Part shown: positions 1 through 12,100 of the stretch, in pieces
How positions within the stretch are numbered: the first letter of the stretch is position 1
How the letters are laid out: each line of letters opens with the position of its first letter
From: Actinomycetota bacterium
GTDB lineage: Bacteria; Margulisbacteria; Marinamargulisbacteria; SXXA01
Assembly: GCA_005791325.1 (NCBI GenBank)
Contig: SXXA01000070.1
Coordinates: 1 to 15,336, forward strand
Length of the DNA stretch: 15,336 nucleotides
Direction: 5' to 3'
Made by a program: the position numbers and the translations under genes
The notes under the pieces: generated by a model
The model's database searches: none
What the model was told of the DNA's origin: nothing
The model's input: the letters and a program-made list of their open reading frames with translations, nothing else

Positions 1-156
1 AAATGTTGAACCAGCCCTTAACCACAATGAGATACCTAGGCGTGCCGCACTGCTCAATCGGCCCAAGGATTGTTGATACGGACTCACATCAATGACCCGT
101 GTATTATCGGTTGGATAAGCATCCGAAGGATTGGGAACCCCATCCCCATCCGTATC
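1..156 (-). repeat. Unit 19: Asp-rich loop and first residues of another A-type domain, cut by window edge
   Basis: Only 52 residues are visible: the consensus loop DTDGDGVPNPSDAYPTDNTR, VIDVSPYQQSLGRLSS, then ISLWLRAGSTF, the normal start of an A-type domain. The frame is still open at base 1, so the protein and its repeat array continue beyond the window by an unknown number of units. Confidence 0.9.
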
Positions 157-3100
157 CGATATCACACCCCATTTTTTAGCCAAATACACATCAATAATAT
201 ACCGATCATTGGTCGACAACACCTGATTAAATACCATCACCTCAGCCAATTGACCTTGATAAAACCCATCCGTCCCACCTCGAACCCCACCCATATCGGA
301 TGCCAAGAATAAGGGGCCCTCCGTGGCACTGGTTTGCTTGCTAACCTGAACCCCATTGACCAACAACCGTGGTACGCGATTGGCATATTCTAAGGTCAAT
401 GAAGCCAACCCCAAAACAGGTTCTGTTGCCACCAACACAGGTGCCCATCGCGTCGCACTACGCTCGTATACACCCACGCCATTACGTCCCCAACTAATCC
501 CCACACTGGTTTTATCCCCACCCAAATTAGCCGGATACATCACATACCGTTGCCCCGATGCCCCATCAAATCCACTTACACTCTGCGCATCCGTCTCGTG
601 GGTATTGGTGGGCTGACCAACCACCACCAAAGTCATGTTATTACTAACGTCAATCAGGGGTCTCACCTTCAAATAGTGTTGGACCCCATCAAATGAAACC
701 ACCAGTTTACTGTTTTCCCTTAGTAGTAAAGGTGGTTGTGATGCCACTGACTCCCCAATGGCAACCCCTTGGCTACGACCCCAATCAGCCCATTTGGTCA
801 CATTGCTGTTCGATAATGTCCATGCGCGTGTATCCCCAGACAACCACCAACTCAAAGCTGATTTAGCCCCACTGGACAAGCCCATGAGTTCGGGAGCCAT
901 TTGCGACAACTCAACCATTTGTGTTGAATCAACGGGGGCATTGTCCGATGCATTGGGGATGCCATCTGAATCAGAATCCATCTCAATTCCCCATTTACTT
1001 GCCAAATACCCATCAATCAATAATCGATCTTGTAGCGATACAACCCCATTCATGACGATTATTTCCGCAATGTCTCCCTTAAAATACTGATCGATAGCCC
1101 CACCCACTTTCCAGTTATTGAACGATTGTGAGAAACCAGCACCTGTACCAACAATCAACCCATTTACCCTTAATTCCGATGAGTCGGCATGAATCACGGC
1201 CGACAACACACTGGGCTCCAATGTTCGCCAAACATCCCATTCATACCCAACAATCGGTGCCCCTGCATCCCGGATGGCAACATTAACGGAGGTAACATAG
1301 CCCAGACCTATTGATTGGCCAAAATGCAAGGGAATCTGCCCATTATTATTCGATTGTCGTTTGGAAACCACCCATACATAAAGAGGGCTTGAAATAGACC
1401 GACCGGTTGGCAATAAAAGTTGATCGTTCAAGCCATCAAATCGCACCACCGAACGACCATTCAACCCATTTTCAAATAATATGGGCAATAAATCCCCTTG
1501 ATTTTGATACAGGTGATTTTGCTTACCCGACCAATCCAGCCATGCCACCACCTTGTTGTCTTGGAGATTCAACCCTCGATCAGCCATTAACCATAACTGT
1601 AACTGCGAAACCCCAATCAATTGATTAAGGGTAGCCGATACCCGATTCATGGATACCGCACGCAATGAATCATCTGGATAATCGTCTAGCAAATCAAAAA
1701 CACCATCCCCATCCGCATCATTTAATAATTTCCATTTGGTGGATAAATACCGGTTTACCATGGCCATTTCAGCATCCGTTAACACCCGATTAAACGCAAT
1801 AACCTCACCAATCGATCCAGCAAAATAACGGGTATGATTAGCAGCATCTTTCCCCATGACCCATGGTTCCATAGGAAGCGACTGTGTTAGCGTGGTACTA
1901 CCTTCCACACTGCCATTAATTCGTAACGTTAACTCACCCCCATCCCCGATGGTACCCGACAGCAAGAGGGCCGTTCGATTCCCCAAAAACCGATTACTGA
2001 GAATCGGGGTTTCAGACTGATGCCCCATTTGCAAGATGGCCCCATCACTGGCCGTTGCACCAACATTAAAGCCTATCGACAGACCCGATATACCTGAAAA
2101 TACCGTCATATTGGCAGACACCCTTGGTTGCACCACCAATATCACCGTCCCTGGACGGACTGTCATGCCATCCCCCATCATGCTTAATACCTGTTGTTGC
2201 CCATCAAAGCCAATGGACGGCAACCCATTTAATACAGATGGAAGGGGTCGATTAATCGCCGTTCCTTGTCTCATATGACGACGGTTACCAGACCAATCAA
2301 ACCAATTCATCACCCGATTTTGATCATCCAATTCAACCGGCGACACTTGCACATCCTCACTGTCAGTTAATCCGCCGTTGCCCGTAACATCCCCACTACC
2401 GCTCAGCCACACAGACACGTCATTTTTAAGTGCTATCAACGCACTGGGCAACGCCACCACTTGACTTGAATCCAACGGATACGCATCGTAAGGATCGGAT
2501 ACCCCATCCCCATCACTATCGATAGCAATGCCCCATTTGGCTCCCAAATAACGCTCTATATCTTGTCGCAAAGACGGGGTCAATACGCTATTCACCACCA
2601 CTATTTCTGCAATATCCCCATTGTATGCAGCCAATTGGCTGGGGTCCAAACCAATGGATACCGTCACCCCATCAGCGGTGATTGTGCCCCCATACTTGCC
2701 CATTTCCACCCCATTTAGATAAGCTGAAACCCCCGTTAATGACCATTCTGTGGTTATAATCGACGCATTGCCTGTTGCAATGGTCATACTTGAACTCACT
2801 ACCAACTGATTGTTGTAATAAATATCAAATTGTCCCTTGGGGTTGAGTTCGATGGCCATTTTCTTTGATTGAGACCCCAATAATGTACTGGTGGTTAGCC
2901 GAGACGGACGATGAACCATCCATATGGTTACTTGATTGGCCGTAATGGGATTCGCCAAATAAAGCCCATTTGATTCTGAAAGAAACCCAACCACATTACT
3001 GGTTGACACACTTAATTGTAAGCTAGGCAACCCATTAATACCGGTCATCGTTAATTGGGGTAAGTTGGAAGATCGAAGAGGGTACACATGTTGTTGTTTA

Positions 3101-6100
3101 CCCGACCAATCGACCCATTTGTCAAAATTGCCTGTTGGGGTCAATAAAATACCATAAATACCTGACTCTCCCGACTCAATCCGTGCATTCCCATTTTGAT
3201 CCCCAGATGCGGATAACCATGTATGAATGTTCTGAGACACCGATTCAATGGCTGATGGCAGATCCACCACACGACTACCATTGTAAGGATACCCATCATT
3301 ATCATTGGGAACCCCATCCCCATCACTATCAAAGCGAATCCCCCATTTAGCCGCCATATACGACTCAATTATTTGTCGTTCAGCCGTACTAATCGTGCCT
3401 GAAAACACCATGATTTCAACGATATTTCCATTAAAATAATTGCCGTTTGACATCCCCCCCACCCATGCATTGGGATACGATGTTAAGGCATCTCCGAGTA
3501 CCGTTGTACCCACTGGGGATTCTGATGCATTGAGGTAATATTGCAACCCAACACCTTTGTTAAATAGCAGGGTGTGCACGGTTTTGGGGGATACCAGCAA
3601 CCCACCAATCCCACCTTCTACATACCGTCCCGTTCCAAATAATCCCCCCACTGCCTGGGTTTCAGAGTGATAACCCAATACCAAGCCGGATAAGTCCGTT
3701 GATAATGGGGCTTGCCCACCAATGATATACTGTGTTCCCGCTGCCAATCGTTCTTCTACCACCACCACACTAAATGATTGATTCACAACAGGTGCCCCAC
3801 CCCATTGCAATACATCGTTTAATCCATCAAATTGTACTGCCCCCCGACCCCCAAATGCCGACCCCCAAACTAGGGGTTGCATCCCACTCTTCGATTGAAT
3901 CAGATGTCCTTGGTTTCCACTCCAATCAAACCAAGATCTGACCTTACCAAATCCATCCACCATCATGGCCGAAGTAGTGGCCACATACCATCCTTTTAAT
4001 AATCGCTTGGTTTCATCACTTAATCCTTTTAAGGATGCCCCCGATGTCAGGCTGGCCCGCTCCGTCATGACATTAAAATCAACCACTTTGGTTGGATCTT
4101 CAGGAAATTCATCCAATGTATTGGGCACCCCATCCCCATCTCGATCATTGGTGTTCACTTTGGGATTAATGGCATCTGGATCTGTTTGATTGGGATCCCC
4201 ATCCCCATCGGTATCGACCGGTATATTCCATTTATTACCCAAATAATTATCCAACACCAATCGATCAGGTGTCGATAAAGCCGCATTAAACACCATTACT
4301 TCTTGAATTTGACCACCCCATCCACTATCGAAGCCCGTACCACGACCCAACTGGGTGCCCCCACTAGATGCTATCATGGAGCCAGCATTCACGACCTGAT
4401 CTCGAACCGCCCCATCAATCAGCAATCGCAATTGTTGGGGGGTCACCATCATTCCAACTAAAATCGATGTATTACTGGATGCCTTGGTAACGCTTAATTG
4501 TTGATAACCGGTATCCGTAGGAACCCCCATACGGTAGCCTATTTCACCCACCGTATTACGATCAATACCCAATACCCATTCTCCTTGGGGTGTTGAACGA
4601 TGCCATAACACCCCTTGGCTACCGGGGCTTTCCCCTCCCGCATACTTAACCCCATCCCATTTAACGACCATCATGACACTTTGGGTAGCCGATACCAGCC
4701 CACTGGCATAGGGCACCGTTAAAAATGTGGGTGCAGAGGGTCGATACATGTAGGTTTTATTTCCCCCATCTTCAACCAATCTGGGACGAGAGCTAGTTGT
4801 ATATTGTGTGGCATGATTTTTTTGGGTACCCAAATCAGCCATGCGTATGACCCCCCCCGCATCCACGACCACCGATGGCGAATAGGCCGTATTGAACCAC
4901 AAGCTCAATTGTTGCATGGCCGCCCCACTCAGGCTATTTAACGCTGGCGCCACGGTTTGAATATCGCCCCACATGCTTGAATCCATTGGGTAATCATCAC
5001 CATTGTTGGGCACCCCATCCCCATCCGTATCCATACTAACCCCGTATTTTGTGGCCAAATACTGATCCATCATATATCGATCATACACCGATAAAACGGA
5101 ATTAAATCCGATTATTTCACCTATCACACCATTATAAAAACGTGTTATTCCATTCAAACTGGCCACACCCAATTGCAACCCATCTAAAGGTGTCATGGCA
5201 ATTCGCATGTTAGTAGACGCCATCAATACCCCATTTAAATAAGCAAATCGACCCACTGCCGGATCAAATTGGAACGTATGAATACGGGGACCGTCGGGTG
5301 AATACGCAGCATTGGTCCAAGTCAAATCCAAGTTGGTGCCGTGTGACCATACCATTTGATTGGTTTCCAAATGGTACCCAATAGTCAATCCAGAACCACG
5401 TTCACCCCCCAGCAAATAGTTCGCTGTTCGGCCTTGTTGGGGATGCTCAATAATCATGAGCGTATATGGCGTATTGCGAACCATCCCCTGATCGAGAGGA
5501 AGCCAATCTTGGCCATCAAATCCCAACCCCAATCGCCCCGTATTCCCAAACGTCAAAACCGATGGTTGTACATTAAGCGTTGATTGCCACGAACTTTGGG
5601 TCATATTGGCCCAGTTGGCCCATGCCCCAATGGCATCCCCATTTCCACGCAATATTGAATTACCCGACACCCCAAACCATGCCCGCATACTGGCCTTACC
5701 CGCACTACTTAATAAATTATAGGATGGCATGACCGCACCCAAGGCAATCAAGCGCTGATTATCGGTTGGAATCGAATCAATATGATCGGGCCAGCCATCC
5801 CCATCTTGATCCAAGGCCACCCCCCAACGAGATTGCATATCCACACTGAGTTGTGCCAATTCGGATTCGGTGAGTAGTCGATTCAACACCATCACTTCTG
5901 ATACATATCCATTATAAAATCCCAAATTGTCACCGCTTAAACTCTGAGCCCCCAATAACCATCCATTCTGAGTAGCATCGATACCCCCCATTGCCAGTGA
6001 TACAGGGCTACCATATCCGTCTCTGATACCACTATTTTGAGAGGTTAGCTCTGTTACAACCAATAATTTTCTACCAGGTCTTGCGACCAATGGGGTTGAA

Positions 6101-9100
6101 ATGGTAACCCCATTATCACCTCTTCGTAACAAAGTTACCATCGATGACTGCAACCCAAGCGAATACCCTGCCCCATCACCCAATGTACTAACCCAGCCTG
6201 AATTTTGCCCTTTAATGGGTTCAACAACTGTTACAATGGTCAATGGGGTTCGGTTGAGTGATACCGAATACGGCAAAAATACATATTGACTTGTTCCATT
6301 AAATTGAACACCGGTCACTCCCCCTATCAAAGATGGGGCATTCATGGCCGTGGCATGACGCCCTAAGCCAGACCAATCATACCAAGTTACAACCCCCATT
6401 GATGACGTGGCGATGGCTTGACTGGTGGCCACTAGCCACAATTGAACATTCGGCATAAGCGTTGTCATCCCCCCATACAAACTAGCATTGACAACCCGAG
6501 ATGGATCCAATGGGAATTGATCTTGGTTATTGGGCACCCCATCCCCATCTAGATCTGTCGCGGAATTAATATTACTGGTTGGGTATAAATCCACATCGTT
6601 GGAGATACCATCCCCATCAGTATCCACCACCACGCCCCAACGCTTGGCAAAATATTGATCCAATAAATACCGATCTTGTGTGGGAATCAAGGTGTTAAAG
6701 ATCATGATTTCTCCAACCTCCCCTTTCCAATATCGAGTATTCACCAAATCAGCTCCCAACATTAATTGGGATGAGGCATTCAGCGTCACGCCAGCACGCC
6801 CCGATGTATCCATTGCCACCCTCACCCCATCCACGTAAATCATGCGAGTACCACTATTGACTTCCCTTGAAACAGCCACCAGTCGATTGGTATTGCTGTT
6901 CACCATTACACCGGATGATAATGTGGAATCGGGGTTTCCCGTGTAAGTACGTATCACACCCCCCGTAATGGACAGCGGAATACTATCATTGGCCACACCA
7001 CTGACCTTACCTGATAAGATGGGGGTATCAGAAATAGCCTGGTTGGCCAGACTTCCATTCCCCGTCACCGCTGTTTTAATAATCATATAAGTGGTGTGCG
7101 AGCGGGTTGTTACCAAATTGGTTTGTAAATATTGAGACACCCCATCAAACACAATCATCGGCAACCCATTTCCAGATGGAATACGCAGTGAAGGGGCATT
7201 GCTAACATTGGTCACGTTAAAGGCATTTCGACGGTTGCTTAAGTCAATCCAATGGGTCACCTTTCCAGAGTTGAGAATATATTCGGTATTGGCGGTACTT
7301 GTTCGAGTCCATAACATTAAATTGGGGGACACGGATAAATTCAATCGCTCCCACTCAGCAATTGGGCGAACTGCTTGCAAATTATTGGTTGGAAAGGCAT
7401 CATATTGATTCGAAACCCCATCACCATCGGAATCAACCGTTATTTTCCATTTTGCTGAAATATATTCATCGACCAAATAACGGTCTTGCTCCGACAAGGC
7501 AGAGTGAAAGAACATCACTTCACCAATATAGCCATTAAAATATGTCCAACCCAAATTAGGTCCATCACGCTCACCACCAATTCGCCATCCAGTTGTATCA
7601 AATCCTCCCCATGACCCTCTGCTGACCCATACCCCATTCATAAACATATCGCTGATACTTGGCTCAAATTTTGTCATAACATAATAGGGGACATACGAGC
7701 CAGGATGAGCATATTGGGTGGAACGTATCATAGGACTACTCCATCCGCTAAAAATAAGATTTCCTCCACTGTCTTCTACAATGGGGTACTGGTGTCTAAA
7801 TTGGTTCGCCACTGTAACACGACCCGACACAATGGGGGTTACTTTTTGCGCCCCCCCCGGAATAGCAACCCGATTAACAACTGCTACAACCGTTAAATCG
7901 TTACCTGTATAAGGTAATGATATATCCATCCAAGCGAATCCATCAAAATATGCTGCCATAACATTGTTAATGTTTCCTCGATTCACATTTGGCATCAAGT
8001 CGGGTGACGATGATGTAAAGTGATTTTTATTTCCACTTAAATCAAAGAATTTCGATACCCTACCAACGCTATCCATTTGAAATGAATTTGTACTAGAGGA
8101 GTCCATCCACATTTTTAATGTTGATTGTGCCGATGGTGACAGTTGATTCAGTGAGGGTGACAGCTGAGCCAAATTCACTATTTTGGTGTTATCCGTTGGA
8201 AATGCGTCTTGCCAATCACTCACGCCATCCTCATCCAAATCACTGGTCCACTTTGTATTGTCAGTTGGAAACATATCGGTTTTATTGATATACCCATCGC
8301 CATCGGTATCTACTTCAATGCCATATTTTGAACCAAAATAATGATCGAGTATTAAGCGTTGATCAATCGTTAATGCGGTATCAAACATTAACACTTCAGC
8401 AATTCGACCACGATAAGGCGCAACCCCATAGCCAGCAGATCCAGTGGATCCAATTTTGGCACCCCAATATTTGCTTAGTGGCACATTATATGAATTTTGA
8501 GCAGCAATCGCCCCATTCATATGATAAGCCACACCATTTTGGGTGGAAAAAGTGCCCATGTGAATTCGAGGAATGGCCAAACTATTTAGATCAGACACCG
8601 ACACTATTTGTGGCCCCACTCCCCCATCAGCTGAATAATGGGTCATCCCCATTCCAGACCCTTGGTATTCCCCCATTTTGATCATTGCACTGTAAAACAA
8701 AATGCCATCTAAAAACCAAGTTCCATTTCCGGTACGATGCTCTACCACATAAATGGTGTAATTTTTGCCCGCAAAAAAAGAGCCGTCATAGTTTAAATAG
8801 TCATATTCATCTTCCCCCTGACCAAACGTACTGCCCTCTAAATTGAGTTGCACCCATGACCCCGCGGTTGGATCCTCTAAGAAATAGGGACGCCGTTTAT
8901 TATCACCTTGATTGGGATGGTTGTTGGTGCCACTTAAATCCAGCCAAGTACTAACCAGCCCCCCGCTGGTTCTCACAACCAAATTGGCCGTGGCGATAAC
9001 CCATAATTTTACATTGTTTTGAAATACACTTGAAAGCAACGGGTCGGTAAGTGCCGGCACCAATAAGAGATAATGAATGACTTTATTATTGGTGGGGGCT

Positions 9101-12100
9101 TGGTCCATTGAATTGGGAATTTTATCCCCATCTAAATCCATGGGGACCCCCCATTTTTTGGCTAAATAATTGTGAATGCTCAACCGAGTCGTGCTATCTA
9201 ATTCGCCCTTATATCCCAATACCTCCATCATGGTTCCCTTATAATAAACGGTGCCAGCCATCCCCAATGACAACCCTGTATTAGCCAACAATTGGGTTTG
9301 TATTGCCGAATTACCTGTTACATACGGGGTGCCATTGATGGCTAAAACCATGCCGTTACTAGATGAGAGGGTTAATTCCAGTACCCTCACAATCGATCCT
9401 GCCCAATCCCCTGATGAATGATACATCCGCTGTGCCGATGTCCCATTCCCTTTATCAAATACAATACCCGATGCATCTCGATACCCAATACTCAACGATC
9501 GATTTGCCGTTGCCATCCCACCGATGACATATCCCTCAATATCGGCATCTTTTCTTTCAACAATAAATAACGTAAATGCCTGATTATTGAACACCCCGAC
9601 AGGTAATGACATGGCATCATCTACCCCATCAAATACCATGCCATTGGTACCAAGCTGCGGACGAAATATAGACGTCGACTGATTGGCGTGGTTACGATTA
9701 CCAGACCAATCAAACCATTTGGATACACCGGTCCGGTCTGAGGCCGCCACACTCACACCCGCATCTAATATTCGATCCCCATTGACATCCGCCCGCCCAC
9801 TTAACCATATCTGCAAATTGGCAGACGCCCATACATCATCTGGAATGGCAACCACGCGTGTGTCATCATTTGGATAGCCATCAAATTGATTGGGCACCCC
9901 ATCGCCATCGGTGTCAAAAGTTAAGGCCCATTTATTAATCAAATATCGCTCAACTGCGGCCCTATCATCAGCCGATAAAGCCGTTTGAAACACCATTATT
10001 TCCCCAATATCCACATTCGCAAACAAACCAGGAACCCCATCCACATATTGCCCACCAATTGTAAATGGTGTTTGGTTATCCGCTAAAATCAGACCTGAAT
10101 TCATCGATGCAACGGCACCCGCATTCTCATAAAGGGTTAAGATGCTACCATCGTAGACGACCTCTACTAAATTTACCTGATTGAGTGGGGTGATTAATTT
10201 TGAATTGAGAGTCGCCCCATTTCCACGCGATGTCGCCAATTTGGTATGATCGTAACCCATACGAAGGGTCCCTTGCACCCCTGCATTATGTTGTGCCAAT
10301 ACCATCCCGCTGGTCATTTGTGGCCTCACAATGGCCATGATTGTGTAAGGCGATCGCCCCCCCAAGTCGAGAGCTGGCCCATCTATTGTTTTAAATAGGG
10401 TGGAACCAGTAAAGCCCAAACTGGGTAACCCATTAATGCCAGACGACCCATTTAACAATGACAACGGGGTGCCTACCACCGATAAGTGAAATTGGTTGCC
10501 ACTCCAATCAAACCAATTCGTAACCCTAGAATTGGTATTGGTTTGAATCGCATTGGCAGTTGCCACCAACCACATTTTAAGCGATGGTACGATGGCATCT
10601 GGAATGGCCCCCAAGGGTAATGCAACCCCAATGGATGGATTTATCGGATCTTTATCAATTGAATTGGGAATGCGATCCATATCTGAATCGACTGGCACAC
10701 CCCATTTAGTGGTAATATATTGGTCAATTTGATACCAGTTAGCCGAGGACAACCCTTCCGTAAATATCATCACCTCCATGATGTCTCCGGCAAACAAACC
10801 GGGCATGACAGAACCCATGGCACGCCCGCCCAACCTAAAACCATTGCTCGCATTCGATACTTGTACCGGAATCGATAGGGTAACCCCCATCATTGCATCT
10901 TGGGCCACACTGAGCATAGACGCACTCACCACCACACGCACCACACTGGGCATGCGGGTAATCGCACCCCATTGGCCAACGACTCCCTTCGTTGTATCCG
11001 TATTTCCCAACCATCCCCATGACCCCTGATTGCTAATTAAGGCGTAGCCCGTGCTATCGGTTTCCGATGACAATAACACTTGCATGGACGTGGATGTAAC
11101 AGCCGGCTTGGCCACCACAATCACCGTTAATGGGGATGAATTTAAGCGTGATGAATACGGAATTTCCAACCCATCGAAGGTAGACCCCGAGAAGGTGGCC
11201 CCCGTCCCCATTGTAAACACAGGCGCTATATACGTGGGCTCCGCATTATGCCCACTTCCCGTTAAATCATACCAACGTTTTAACACCCCCCCATTGATTG
11301 ATACCCCATTGGCCAAACTTGGATTTAACCATAACACCCAATTTTTAGTTGGAATTCCCACCAATTGGGGCGCTACAACACTCATATTCACCACCCGAGT
11401 GGGGTCATCTGGATAGGTGTCATTCGGATCAGGCACCCCATCCCCATCTCGATCGTTATTCACCCGATCTTGACGAAGCAACTGGGCCACTTGTGGCATG
11501 GTTAATGCACGATTGTAAATTCGAATATCATCCAATTCACCCACCCAACCCGAATAAGGCAACACCATGGTTTGATAGCCAAATCGAATACGCCCGCCAT
11601 CAACCATCCCAGGTGTGGCATTCACTTCCGCAATCATCACCCCATCCACCAACAGTTGCGACCGCCCGCCGTTATAAATGACAGCCACTTGGTGCCAATC
11701 ATTATCCGGTACCGTGTAATTACTAGCGTACTCCCCATCGTGATAGGTTATTCCCATAATATTATCCCCACCGGACAATCCCAACATCACCGATCGGCCC
11801 AATCTTCCGGGAATATCGGTGTCAAAAATAGGCCGTCTGCCCGTATTGTTGCTTTTTCGGAACCATCCAATCATACTCAGTTGGGGCCAATTTGAATCCA
11901 ATGGTGTTAGGACGCTACTGCTACCATCCAATAAAATCGAGCGTCCGATTTGTCCAAATCGATCACTTCCAAACCCAGCATTTATCGTCACCCCATGCTG
12001 TTGATTGCCACTCTCATCGTTGAGCGAATTTGTAAATGGATAATAGGCCAGTAATCCCACATTGTTTTCCTTAAAAGACTGGGCGCTGGCTGGGTCGGTC

